From Marinicella meishanensis (GTDB taxonomy: Bacteria; Pseudomonadota; Gammaproteobacteria; Xanthomonadales; Marinicellaceae), in assembly GCF_019931145.1 (NCBI RefSeq), contig NZ_JAIOUV010000005.1:186001-250000 (forward strand): DNA of 64,000 nucleotides, read 5' to 3'. Shown in pieces: positions 29,770-39,248 of the stretch. The notes under the pieces are model-generated. The model had not been told where the DNA came from, did no database searches, and saw nothing but the letters and a program-made list of their open reading frames with translations. Position numbers and translations under genes: made by a program. Within the stretch, counting starts at the first letter, position 1; every line of letters begins with the position of its first letter.

Positions 29770-30996
29770 TTAGGGACAAGTGGCAAACCAAGCTGTGGTG
29801 TCACCCGACTCAAACCCATCGGTGAACAATGAATCGACATTGACATCCCGGATCTGTAGGTCTGTCCCCGTGCTGCCGACCCTGGGCCCACCCACCACCA
29901 ATTGGGTGTCGTGGGTATAAGCACCCTGTTCTGAGACTTGGCATGTGGCCACCGGACCGCCCACCCCGGTCAAGGGAAAGGACACGTCACTGAGCACCTG
30001 TGCGCTGTTGTTGTAAGGCGACACGTACCAATAATCACCCCACAAGATTTTATTGGATGCCGGCACGCCATTGAGGTTTTTGAAAGTGGTGATGGCACCG
30101 CCTTGGAACGTGAACTGCGAGCCGTTGTTGTTGATCATGCCGAGGTTGCGTTCGGTGGTGTTGCCAGGGTTGTTGTTCGGGACTTCCACCAAACGCGCGG
30201 TGCCTTCTGAGTTGTATGTGAACGCCACCCCGGGTCCATTGGCAACGCCCACCCCTTCTTTGACGAAGGTAAATCCGGCTGGCGCTGGCAGATTTTCAAT
30301 GGGAAAGTGTGAGAACGATGCCGAGGCGCCGGCGGTGCTGGTGCGCGACACCCTCACCTGACCATTGCTTTGTTGATTCAAGCCATACAAATACCGAGTA
30401 AAATCGGTGGTGACCAGTGGTTCTCTGATGGCCCCGTCGAAGGGCCCCGCCGAAGTATATCGGCCATAAAAAGTGTAATTGGAACCGCCATTGGTGGATC
30501 GAAAATATTCAGTTTCGCCATCGGTCAAGTCATGCGCGCCCAAAAATATGCCGTCCTGATTGGCACCACAATTGGCATTGTCAAAGTTATTGGTGGTGGT
30601 CCCTGGTACAGTCATGGTGCTCCAGTTGCTGCCATTGAAACGGGCCACTTCCAGGTTGAAATCTTTGATGTATGGGGCGATCAAGTTGGTGCCATCGGTG
30701 CAAAGACTGCCCAAATTGAACAAAATGGCGGTGTTTTCCAAGGCCGTGGTGGTGATGCCGGTGCCGTCGTATGGGGGTGGGATGTGCACCGCATCCAGGC
30801 GGTTGTTGACGCTGTCATTCCACAGAACCAAGGCCACCAAATCGGGATCGGGTCCATCGTGGCTGGCACCCAGCTTGATCTCCAGTGGCGCTTGGTTGAA
30901 TATGGAGATGGTGTCCCAACTGCCTTTCGGGTCACCCATGACTTCGGCTGTAACATTGATTAAGACCACCAACAACCACATTTGTACCAGACGCAT
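29770..30996 (-). CDS. Secreted protein with C-terminal DGFESGDTTAW tail
   Basis: This 408-aa protein has an N-terminal signal peptide (MRLVQMWLLVVLINVTAEVMG). The mature part is rich in Asn, Gly, Thr and beta-type segments and has few charged helices, with text such as NGGSNYTFYGRYTSAG. It ends VDSLFTDGFESGDTTAWFATCP. A terminal ...F.DGFESGDTSAW-like tail recurs in secreted proteins of Xanthomonadales/Marinicella-like bacteria as I remember them, and may be a sorting or processing signal. No enzymatic motif was found. Confidence 0.7.
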   Translation of the reverse strand: MRLVQMWLLVVLINVTAEVMGDPKGSWDTISIFNQAPLEIKLGASHDGPDPDLVALVLWNDSVNNRLDAVHIPPPYDGTGITTTALENTAILFNLGSLCTDGTNLIAPYIKDFNLEVARFNGSNWSTMTVPGTTTNNFDNANCGANQDGIFLGAHDLTDGETEYFRSTNGGSNYTFYGRYTSAGPFDGAIREPLVTTDFTRYLYGLNQQSNGQVRVSRTSTAGASASFSHFPIENLPAPAGFTFVKEGVGVANGPGVAFTYNSEGTARLVEVPNNNPGNTTERNLGMINNNGSQFTFQGGAITTFKNLNGVPASNKILWGDYWYVSPYNNSAQVLSDVSFPLTGVGGPVATCQVSEQGAYTHDTQLVVGGPRVGSTGTDLQIRDVNVDSLFTDGFESGDTTAWFATCP

Positions 30997-31080
30997 GAGT
31001 TCACCTTTTGACTTTGGGTTATTGATTCATGCGCAAAGAATCAGCCTAATGCGCCAAATTTTTGGTTATTTGTACACCAA

Positions 31081-34000
31081 TTAGTCTTTTGCTGGTTTTT
31101 TCTTGGGTTTCTTGGGCGCCGCTTTGCGGGTATACACCAACTCAATGGATTGGTCTTCGCCTTGGGTGGACTGCAGATTCAGGTATTGGTTGATGCGGTA
31201 TTTCAAAACCCAATAGCCCAAGCGGTTGAACAGCCCTTGGTTGTAGGCAACATACAAGCGCTCATTGATTTGCTTGCCAGCCTCAATCACCGACTCCGCC
31301 TGTGGGCCATTGCGCTTGACGGTGAGCACATCAATGCCAAATTGTTGTTGAATTTGATTGAAGATTGGACTGCTTTGACTCAGGCCCAACAAGATGGCGG
31401 TTTGTTTCAACGCTTCTGAATCCAGTTGACCGCCGGCATTGATGCCCTGCCCGGTCATGATGTATGACAGTTTTTCCACATCAGACATGGCCGGTTCTGA
31501 AAACAGCTCTGATTGCAAGTTGTCCACCGTGCCGCCCAGCTGCACGCCGGCCTTGACCGAGTCCACCGTGGCTTGCCTGGAGGCTTTGATGTTCAAACGC
31601 GGATTGTCCAAGGCACCACTGAAATACATTTCGCCGGTTTCAATGGTTAATTTTTGACCATATACTTGATAAGTGCCTGCTGCCAAGGACAATTCACCAA
31701 AGCCTTGCAGTTGTTGGCTGGCCCCTTGTTTGATTTGTAAGTTACCCAATAAGTCGGCTTGCAAGCCAATGACATCGAGCTTCACCACATCTTCAATGCG
31801 GGCTTGTACATCCAACATCACTGGGTAGACCAAGGCCTCATTCAACGCCTCGGGTTCATCCCTGATCACCACCAAATCATTGGCGTTATTGACTGCTTCG
31901 GGCGGCAGGGTTTTGATCACCACATGGCCATACGGGATGTCAATCTGCCCCGTGATTTGGGCCGATTCTTGCGTGGCCTTGACTTGCAAAGCCGGTGACA
32001 CCTCCAAACTCAATTCTGGCAGGTTGAACACCCGAAACTGTTGTCCGGTTAATTGGCCCCTGAATTGCCAGGGGGCATTGAGGTCCAGTTCACCGCTCAT
32101 TTGCATGTGACCTTGTTCGTTCGGCAACAAATGCCGGCCGGACAAATTCATCTGGTACACATTGGCTCGATCGGCTTGGCTGTCAATGGTCAGTTTGAGT
32201 TGTTCGATGCGGGTCCCCATGCGGGTCAGTTTGAGGTGACCATCTGGTTGGTTTAAAGTCAAGGAAACCCGTGGGCCTGAAAGCAGGCCCTTCACTTCAC
32301 CATTCACTTCAATCAGCCCTTCCATTTCACTGATTTCACTGGTTAATTCTTGGATGAAATTGGGTTGGATCAACTGTCCTTTTAAGCTGGATCCAAGCTG
32401 CCATTCGGCCTGTTTGTCGGGTCTGTTCAGCACCCCTTCCCACTGCAAATAACTGGCGTCAGCCAGCCGCAGTTGCATGGAGGCATTGACTTGGTGGTCG
32501 CTGTTTTGGGCGGTCAATTGCCAGGTTTCGATCGCTTGATCCAACAACACGCCATCTTCATTGGCGATGCTCACATGACCTTGGTCCAAGGCCAACTTCG
32601 CGTCCAAAGAAACGGTTTCGTCTTTGATCTCATAGATGGCTGAGCCGTTGAACAAGCCGGATAATGTGAACGCATCTGGCAACAAGGCTTGCAGTGGTTT
32701 GACACTGAATTGCGTGACCTGCAATGAGCCGGTCAATGATTGGTCAGATTTGATTTGGTCTGATTGCACGCACAACTGTCCGTCTGCCACACCAGTCCAA
32801 CACAAAGCCGATAATGACAGCCCGTCACCCCACTCAATGTCGGCCGGTGCAGTCAATTGAATGCGTTGTCCATCTGATAACAACAAACTGTGTTCAGACA
32901 ATGTGCCGCGCCAGCCCGCGTGGCTGTCTGCCCCCAATGCTTCGCCAGTCACCGCCAATGCAGTGGAAAAATCGGCCAATTGCACCTCCAATTGCAGCTG
33001 ATGCGCAGCCAACCACCCCTGCCCTGTGACCGTCAAATCAGTGAAGTCAATGTGGTTGTATAGGCCTGATTGCACCTGCAATTGGGCGTCGATGTTATGG
33101 CCCCACAAACCGTCAGCAGTCAGTTGGCTGTTGAGCGCTTTGAAGTCGGCATATTGCAACTGTTGGGCAGATAACTGGGCGCTGATCACCGGTTGTTCAT
33201 AGGACCCACCGAGGGTGACCTGTCCACTGAGGTCGCCAGCCACGCCTTGCTGAAAATGGGCCAAATCCGCCGCCTCGATGGCGATGCTCAGGTCCATGTT
33301 TTGGGGACTGAACTCACCATCCAGCTGCAAGTGGTTGTCACCCAGGTGCAGATTGAATTGTTTTGCCGACCAGGCTTGTTGGCTGAATTGGGCACCCCCA
33401 CCCATGCGCAAGGCTTGTTCAAACAACAGGCCACTCAACTGACTGTCCAACACGGTCACTTGCCACGCTTCACCCTGTAAAGAGCCTTGCAAACCCAGCT
33501 CACCACTGATCTGTCCGGGTGCATCGAGACCCCAGGCCGCGGGATTGAATTGTTGCAACTGCCATTGCGAAGTCAGCGCCAAACCATCACTGGCATCCAG
33601 GCTGAAAGTGGCAGCCAATTGTTCGTTGTCACTGGCTGCTGGTAGTTGTTCGCCTTGGCTTTGCCATGCCAAACGGCCTTCGAAGCGTTGGCTGACGTCA
33701 CCACTGGCAAGCAATTGCAATTGGCCATCAGGCCAGGTTTCGGTACTGACCTCAGTGTTCAATACCAGCTGCTGTTCTGTGCCCTTCAAGGACCAGGTTG
33801 ATGGCAGGATGTTGACTTGCATGGCGGCTTGGGGCAAGCGCAGGCTGAGACCGGGTGCGGCCGTCTCAAAATTAACCGCCACCTCAAGCGCTGGGCCCAT
33901 CAACAATTGGCCGTCCAGCAACAACGCCCCCTGGGCTTGTGCATCGCTTAATTCAATTTGCTGCTGCCATTGAATTTCGCTGAGGTGGCCTTGTAAACGA

Positions 34001-34653
34001 CCACTGCCAGCCAAACGGCGACTGGGTTGTTGTGGGTCTTGCCAGTGCCATTGGGTGCTGAAGTCAAATGGCCAATGCGGCTGTGCAGTGAGTTCGCCGT
34101 CAAGCTGCAGTTCCGCATCGTGGTGCTCAAGCTGCAATTGCTGGACGCGGATGTCTGCCAGTTGCCAACTGGCTTGGCCACTGATGCGTTGTAAATCATG
34201 CTGTTGTTGGTCGAGCCGCAGTTGGATGCGGTTGACCTCAAAGTGTTGCAGCTGCAATACCAATGGCAGTGTGTAGGGGCCGGGTGTCGTAGTGGTCTGG
34301 CTGTTCTCAGCAGGCTGCGAATGGGACTGCTGTTCGACCACCACATCGGTCAAGGCCAAGGAAGTGAAGTTGATCGACTGGTGCCACAAAGACCAGTCCA
34401 AGTCATAGGCCAAATGCCCCACTTCGACAGCGATTTCGGGCGACTGGTAACGCAAGCCACGAAATTCCAGCGACCCAGCCAAATGGCCATCAGTGGCTTC
34501 GTAGGTGATGGGCAACTGGTAGCGATTCAGCAACCAATTGATGACCTGTTGGCTACCTGTTTGGGTGTACAAACCATAATATACCAGTAACAAAATCACC
34601 AACAAGATGGTCAGCAACAGCCACAGGGCGCGTTTGAGCCAACGGCCGATCAC
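31081..34653 (-). CDS. tamB: TamB, translocation and assembly module inner-membrane subunit
   Basis: This 1190-aa protein has an N-terminal membrane anchor (LWLLLTILLVILLLVYYGLY), a very long beta-rich repeat body and a C-terminal DUF490/TamB domain (LEVSPALQVKAT, VKLDVIGLQADLLGNLQIKQ, LSYIMTGQ, VKRNGPQAESVIEAGKQINERLYVAYNQGLF). The C-terminus is lysine-rich. TamB-type proteins bridge the periplasm and are implicated in outer-membrane protein assembly and phospholipid transport. It overlaps the tamA stop by 4 bp, supporting a TamA-TamB pair. Confidence 0.95.
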   Translation of the reverse strand: MIGRWLKRALWLLLTILLVILLLVYYGLYTQTGSQQVINWLLNRYQLPITYEATDGHLAGSLEFRGLRYQSPEIAVEVGHLAYDLDWSLWHQSINFTSLALTDVVVEQQSHSQPAENSQTTTTPGPYTLPLVLQLQHFEVNRIQLRLDQQQHDLQRISGQASWQLADIRVQQLQLEHHDAELQLDGELTAQPHWPFDFSTQWHWQDPQQPSRRLAGSGRLQGHLSEIQWQQQIELSDAQAQGALLLDGQLLMGPALEVAVNFETAAPGLSLRLPQAAMQVNILPSTWSLKGTEQQLVLNTEVSTETWPDGQLQLLASGDVSQRFEGRLAWQSQGEQLPAASDNEQLAATFSLDASDGLALTSQWQLQQFNPAAWGLDAPGQISGELGLQGSLQGEAWQVTVLDSQLSGLLFEQALRMGGGAQFSQQAWSAKQFNLHLGDNHLQLDGEFSPQNMDLSIAIEAADLAHFQQGVAGDLSGQVTLGGSYEQPVISAQLSAQQLQYADFKALNSQLTADGLWGHNIDAQLQVQSGLYNHIDFTDLTVTGQGWLAAHQLQLEVQLADFSTALAVTGEALGADSHAGWRGTLSEHSLLLSDGQRIQLTAPADIEWGDGLSLSALCWTGVADGQLCVQSDQIKSDQSLTGSLQVTQFSVKPLQALLPDAFTLSGLFNGSAIYEIKDETVSLDAKLALDQGHVSIANEDGVLLDQAIETWQLTAQNSDHQVNASMQLRLADASYLQWEGVLNRPDKQAEWQLGSSLKGQLIQPNFIQELTSEISEMEGLIEVNGEVKGLLSGPRVSLTLNQPDGHLKLTRMGTRIEQLKLTIDSQADRANVYQMNLSGRHLLPNEQGHMQMSGELDLNAPWQFRGQLTGQQFRVFNLPELSLEVSPALQVKATQESAQITGQIDIPYGHVVIKTLPPEAVNNANDLVVIRDEPEALNEALVYPVMLDVQARIEDVVKLDVIGLQADLLGNLQIKQGASQQLQGFGELSLAAGTYQVYGQKLTIETGEMYFSGALDNPRLNIKASRQATVDSVKAGVQLGGTVDNLQSELFSEPAMSDVEKLSYIMTGQGINAGGQLDSEALKQTAILLGLSQSSPIFNQIQQQFGIDVLTVKRNGPQAESVIEAGKQINERLYVAYNQGLFNRLGYWVLKYRINQYLNLQSTQGEDQSIELVYTRKAAPKKPKKKPAKD

Positions 34654-36398
34654 AGGTCAGGCCCCACGGTGATGTGCAAGCGAATGGAATCGGGCTGACG
34701 ATCCAAGGGTTTGGCCAGATCCAAGCGAATGGGGCCTATCGGTGAAAACCACCGCAACCCCAAGCCAACGGCTTGTTGGAAGTCAAACTCATCGGTAAAG
34801 GCATCACCAAAATCAGTGAACACCGCGGCCGCCCATTGTGCGGCAATTGGGTATTCATACTCCACACTGCCAGTGAACATGTGCTTGCCACCCACCAAGT
34901 CACCATTCCCATCCACCGGGGCAATGGTTTCGTAATCAAAACCGCGGATGCTTTGATCACCACCGGCGTAGAAGCGATAATTGGTCGGCAACACATCGAA
35001 ATCACTGCTGGCGGTGCTGCCCAACTGCAGGCGGTACAACAGGCGACTGGAGGTGCCCACCCGATGGATCCACTTGCCGTTGAAAGTGAGTTGGGCGAAT
35101 GACGCATCAGACAACAGGTCATCACTGGCCAATTTCAGTTCCGCTTGCAATTGATAACCGCTGAAAGGCCTGGACAAATCATCGGCCTCGGTCACCGACC
35201 AACTGGTGCCAGGCACCACCAATTGTGTGGTGTTGCGGTTGACTCCCGTATCAAAGCTTTCTTGCACCCAATCAATGAAATTGATGTTTTGCCAGCGGTT
35301 GTCATGGATGCGGGTTTCGCTGAAACCCAATTTACTTAATTCACTGCTCACTTGTGATGTCTCTTCATCCTTGTATCCGAGGTGAACCGAATACCATTTA
35401 CTGCCCGGTCGGCGGCTCGATGGCATTTGGTAATTCATGCTCAACTCGCGGTTCAATTCGGAGGCTTGCACTTGCAGCGCGTATTGGTGCCCGCGGCTGT
35501 TGACCCGGTGGTTGTTGTATTTAAAGGACGTTTTGATGCCGGCGTCGGTGGAGAATCCCAGACCCACGGCATAATCAAATTTAGCCGCTGGGGTCAGCTT
35601 GATGTGCAAATCAAACTGAGCCCCCAGCCATTCATCTATCTGGGTGTCGAATTTGACTTGGGCAAAATAGCCGGTGGCATTGAGTTTTTGTTTGAGTCGA
35701 TACAGGTCATCACGACTGATGTGTGCGCCCGTTTTGAAAGGCACCAGCCGTTGCAGCCATTCTGGGCTCAAATGGCTGGGTTCTTCGCTGATGATCACCG
35801 ATCGCAAGCGGTAACGCTCACCAGTGTGGAATGACAGTTCAACGGCTGCTTCATTGTTTTCGGCTTGGACCCGCATTTGTTGGGCGATGAATTGGGCGTC
35901 CAGATAAAACCGTTCGCTGGCCAAGTTGGTCAATTGTCTTTTGAGCTTGGCATATTCTGGCTGTCGCAAAGGGGCGCCCCGCTGCAGACCATGGGCTTTC
36001 AAGGCGGCAACAAAAGCCGCATCCTCCGCCCCGGCTCCGGTCACTTCAATATTGACCTGGGTGATGCGAGTGACTGGTCCCAAATCGACTTGCAAGGTTA
36101 TTGATTCACAGTCCTTGTCCGCTGCTTTGGCTTCGAGCAACTGGGTCCGGGCATTGAAATAACCAAAGGGTTGCAGGGCCAAGCGCACCTGTTGCTTGAG
36201 GGCTTGTTGCTGTTGGCTGTTGGGAATGCGCAAGGATTGACAATTGAAGTTTTTGTTGGCCAGGAACAGCCGCACATTTTGTGCCTGCTCAGCTTCCAAA
36301 CCGGGTACTTGCCATTCGATGGCCACCAACTGGGCCGGGCAGAGCAGCATCAGCAACACCACTGCCGGGGTGAAAAAACGCAAACCCATCATGATCAA
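34650..36398 (-). CDS. tamA: TamA, Omp85-family outer-membrane assembly factor
   Basis: The 582-aa protein has a signal peptide (FFTPAVVLLMLLCPAQLVA), three POTRA-like domains (about 25-265) and a C-terminal 16-strand barrel. The Omp85 lid-lock-type motif is visible as FYAGGDQSIRGFDYE, and the barrel ends VGLGLRWFSPIGPIRLDLAKPL and LHITVGPDL. It partners TamB in inserting outer-membrane proteins. It lies 4 bp behind zntB and overlaps tamB. Confidence 0.95.
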   Translation of the reverse strand: MIMMGLRFFTPAVVLLMLLCPAQLVAIEWQVPGLEAEQAQNVRLFLANKNFNCQSLRIPNSQQQQALKQQVRLALQPFGYFNARTQLLEAKAADKDCESITLQVDLGPVTRITQVNIEVTGAGAEDAAFVAALKAHGLQRGAPLRQPEYAKLKRQLTNLASERFYLDAQFIAQQMRVQAENNEAAVELSFHTGERYRLRSVIISEEPSHLSPEWLQRLVPFKTGAHISRDDLYRLKQKLNATGYFAQVKFDTQIDEWLGAQFDLHIKLTPAAKFDYAVGLGFSTDAGIKTSFKYNNHRVNSRGHQYALQVQASELNRELSMNYQMPSSRRPGSKWYSVHLGYKDEETSQVSSELSKLGFSETRIHDNRWQNINFIDWVQESFDTGVNRNTTQLVVPGTSWSVTEADDLSRPFSGYQLQAELKLASDDLLSDASFAQLTFNGKWIHRVGTSSRLLYRLQLGSTASSDFDVLPTNYRFYAGGDQSIRGFDYETIAPVDGNGDLVGGKHMFTGSVEYEYPIAAQWAAAVFTDFGDAFTDEFDFQQAVGLGLRWFSPIGPIRLDLAKPLDRQPDSIRLHITVGPDL

Positions 36399-36402
36399 AC
36401 AG

Positions 36403-37344
36403 TCAAAACCAACGGCTTTTCTTGAACCAAATCAACAACAACACGGTCAGGCCCACACTGAAACCGATGACGGCATTGAAGGCGGCTGGATTTTCCGTGC
36501 CTGGCAGACCGGCCACATTCATGCCGAACAATCCCGACAAGAAGGTCAATGGCAGGAAAATGGCCGAAACGATGGCCAGAATGTACAACCGGCTGTTTTG
36601 CTGGTGACTGATGATGGCCATGTACTGTTCTTGCAGCATCATGGATCGTTCGCGCATCAGATCCAAATTCTCAATCAGTTTCAAGAAACGGTCCATGTGC
36701 AAATACAGTTGATCATAAAAGCTTTCTGTGAAACCGACATGTTTGTTGCGATACAGTTTGTCGATGGCGTCTTTCTGTGGCAGCAGATAACGCCGGATGC
36801 TGGCGGTTTGCCGCCGGATTTGGCTCATCATGGGATTGAACTGTGACAGCTCAATGTGTTCCAATTGATCTTCAATGTCATCCAATTTGAGGTCCATTTT
36901 GTCAACGAATTCATCGGTCAAATGGGCCAGTTGATCAATCAAACCCAGAATCATGGTTGCCCCATTGATCGGTCCGATGTTTTGTTCCAACAAAGCGCGC
37001 ATGTTGCGGATCGACTGGCTGCCATGGCTGGCACTGGTGATGATGTCACGCACGCCCACCCAAATGCGGATCGATATCATGTCCTCCGGATGCGCCTCTT
37101 CATTGAAGTTGATACCGCGCAGGCACAACAGGACTTCTTGCTCTGACACGTGGGCCCGTGGTCGGGTTTCGTGATCCAGCAAGGTCATGCGGGCCAGGTC
37201 TGACAGTCCCGGGTAGGATTTGATCCATTTACTGGCTTTCTTGTCGGTGTATTTGACATGGTGCCACAATGAACCCTCACTGGACTCAGGCGCCAACCCA
37301 CCTTGGCCATTGAGAATCAATGTGGTGAGCTTCGATTCAGTCAT
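36403..37344 (-). CDS. zntB: ZntB-type CorA-family zinc transporter
   Basis: The 313-aa protein has a cytosolic N-terminal domain and two C-terminal membrane helices. The signature between them is FGMNVAGLPG, the ZntB variant of the CorA GMN motif. A helical SIRRYLLPQKDAIDKLYRN segment precedes them. It forms a pentameric Zn(II) (or related divalent) channel or transporter in the inner membrane. Its start overlaps the mscS-like gene's stop by 4 bp; tamA follows after 4 bp. Confidence 0.9.
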   Translation of the reverse strand: MTESKLTTLILNGQGGLAPESSEGSLWHHVKYTDKKASKWIKSYPGLSDLARMTLLDHETRPRAHVSEQEVLLCLRGINFNEEAHPEDMISIRIWVGVRDIITSASHGSQSIRNMRALLEQNIGPINGATMILGLIDQLAHLTDEFVDKMDLKLDDIEDQLEHIELSQFNPMMSQIRRQTASIRRYLLPQKDAIDKLYRNKHVGFTESFYDQLYLHMDRFLKLIENLDLMRERSMMLQEQYMAIISHQQNSRLYILAIVSAIFLPLTFLSGLFGMNVAGLPGTENPAAFNAVIGFSVGLTVLLLIWFKKSRWF

Positions 37345-38213
37345 GATGAGCGCTCTGGCCAGCCTGACAACTGCTTGGGATCGGTGAAGTTCAAATGCAC
37401 GTCACGTTGGGGGAATGACACCACCACATCATGGTCTTTGAAGGCTTTTTCAATCATGAAACGAATGTCTGAACGCACCAACCTGAGTTCTTTACCGGAT
37501 TGGACCGACACCCAGAAAAACGCATCAAACACCAAAGCACTGTCACCAAAATCCTCAAACACCACCAATGTGGGCGGTTCTTGCTGCACCAATTCATGGC
37601 TGGTCATCACTTCGGTCAACAAGCGCCTGACCAATTCCACATCCGTGCCATAGGCCACCCCCACCCTGACAAAGGTGCGGATGAACGGGTCATTCAAGGT
37701 CCAGTTGACCAGGCGTGATTCCAACACCTGGCTGTTGGGCACCACGATGTGGGCCCCGTCATTGCGTTTGATTTGGGTTGAGCGGTTGCCAATTTGGATG
37801 ACCATGCCCAACAATCCATCCAACTCGATGATGTCTCCGATGCGAATGGGCCGTTCTGACATCAAGATCCAGCCACTGAGGAAGTTTTCAATGATGGTTT
37901 TTGCGCCAAAGCCAAAGCCAATGGCCACAGCTCCGGAAATGAAGGCAAATGTCGCCAAAGGAATACCCAGGAACGTCAGCACCGACAACACCACCAAGAT
38001 GATCATGGCAATGAAGATGATGCGCTGGATGATGGCTTTGCTGTCTGGGCTGATTTTGGTTTTGCTGAGCAGTTTTCTGACCACCAAATAGGCGATCAAG
38101 CGGCTCATGAACCAAGCAATGATGACAAACACCACCGAATAGATGATCTGAAGCCAGCTGACTTCGACGCCATTGCCGATGGTGAATGCGGTGCTTTGCA
38201 AAGCTTCTATCAT
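37341..38213 (-). CDS. MscS-family mechanosensitive ion channel
   Basis: The 290-aa protein has three N-terminal membrane helices, the third being the pore-lining type (FAFISGAVAIGFGFGAKTIIENFLSG), then the beta domain (IRIGDIIELDGLLGMVIQIGNRSTQIKRNDGAHIVVPNSQVL) and an alpha/beta C-terminus. It opens under membrane tension to release solutes on osmotic downshift. It heads a minus-strand operon with zntB, tamA and tamB. Confidence 0.93.
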   Translation of the reverse strand: MIEALQSTAFTIGNGVEVSWLQIIYSVVFVIIAWFMSRLIAYLVVRKLLSKTKISPDSKAIIQRIIFIAMIILVVLSVLTFLGIPLATFAFISGAVAIGFGFGAKTIIENFLSGWILMSERPIRIGDIIELDGLLGMVIQIGNRSTQIKRNDGAHIVVPNSQVLESRLVNWTLNDPFIRTFVRVGVAYGTDVELVRRLLTEVMTSHELVQQEPPTLVVFEDFGDSALVFDAFFWVSVQSGKELRLVRSDIRFMIEKAFKDHDVVVSFPQRDVHLNFTDPKQLSGWPERSS

Positions 38214-38227
38214 GCCTTCATTCTACC

Positions 38228-38262
38228 CAAAAAAATCACCCAACACAGACTCGCGCTGGGTT
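38228..38262 (-). terminator. Possible terminator after the DUF1684 gene
   Basis: On the minus strand AACCCA and TGGGT frame a loop followed by GATTTTTTT. The stem is short, so this is weak evidence. Confidence 0.35.
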
Positions 38263-38265
38263 TTC

Positions 38266-39156
38266 TCAGTAGACACTGTCTGCATACTTTCGTTCACCCG
38301 CTTCGATGAAAATGGGCAATCGGTTCTGCCTGGGTGGCAAGGTACAGGTGGAAAAAGCGGTAAAAGCGCACGGTGGGTTATAGGCTTTGTTGAAATCAAT
38401 GACCACGGTGCCATCGTCATTGACCTTGCCGTCGGTGTAGACAAAACGACCAGGACCGTAGGTGCTGCGGCCATTGGTGCGGTCGGCAAAAATCATGTAG
38501 TAAGCATCACTGGAATCCAAGGCATCCAAACTGTGAGCTTGGCCATTGATGGTGAACTCCAGCCGGCCCGGTGAGGGCTCATCAGTGAGCAGGCCCAGCA
38601 CATTCACCGTGGGAATGATTTTGGCCGGTTCATAGGGCACGAATTGCGCGCTGATGCGCAGTGATGGGTCATAATCAAAATATTCCAAACCCTTGAAATT
38701 AACCCGGGTGGAGGCTTTGGCGTCTTTGATGCGAAACGCCATCTTGCCCCGATCGACCACATAAAACACAAAACTGTCTATGGTGAAGACGGTGGTTTCG
38801 GCTTCACTGGTATCGGCATGAACGGTGATGGGCTCGACCAATTCCTCATTGTAGGCACGGATGCCGCTGCTGGCCACTGGGATGAACCGCATGGACTGGT
38901 CGCGGGACAGGTGTAGGTTACCCAAGTATTCAGGACCATGGGACAGTTGAATGTCATTGTCGGCCGCCGAACCAATGCGGTTGTCACCCACGTGCAACCA
39001 TTCCAAGCCGACCAAGCTTAACCAACCATCGGGTTGTTGCAAGCGATCCAGGCGCCATTGTTGCCAGGCTTGGTACTCATGGGGTCTGGCCATCACTGCG
39101 TTGGCGGTCAACAGTGCCACGGCCAAGGTCATCAAGGTGGTGTATTGTTTTAACAT
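38266..39156 (-). CDS. DUF1684 domain protein, exported
   Basis: This 296-aa protein has a signal peptide (LMTLAVALLTANAVMA). The DUF1684 pattern is readable: WRLDRLQQPDGWLSLVGLEWL near the N-terminus, FADRTNGRSTYGPGRFVYTD, then VVIDFNKAYNPPCAFTAFSTCTLPP and RLPIFIEAGERKY at the end. The family is widespread and uncharacterised, generally predicted to be periplasmic or surface-attached. It stands alone between rlmKL and the mscS-like gene. Confidence 0.9.
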   Translation of the reverse strand: MLKQYTTLMTLAVALLTANAVMARPHEYQAWQQWRLDRLQQPDGWLSLVGLEWLHVGDNRIGSAADNDIQLSHGPEYLGNLHLSRDQSMRFIPVASSGIRAYNEELVEPITVHADTSEAETTVFTIDSFVFYVVDRGKMAFRIKDAKASTRVNFKGLEYFDYDPSLRISAQFVPYEPAKIIPTVNVLGLLTDEPSPGRLEFTINGQAHSLDALDSSDAYYMIFADRTNGRSTYGPGRFVYTDGKVNDDGTVVIDFNKAYNPPCAFTAFSTCTLPPRQNRLPIFIEAGERKYADSVY

Positions 39157-39218
39157 GGAGCCCTCTGCTGTGTTCTTTCAACCCATCATAAGGGTTGCAA
39201 AATTAATTTCCAGTGAAA

Positions 39219-39248
39219 AAAAGCAGCGATTTGATTTCATCGCCGCTT
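39219..39248 (-). terminator. Rho-independent terminator overlapping the rlmKL stop
   Basis: On the minus strand AAGCGGCGAT, a short loop and ATCGCTGCTT (one G-T wobble) are followed by TTTTTTT. The stem includes the last codons of rlmKL. Confidence 0.75.
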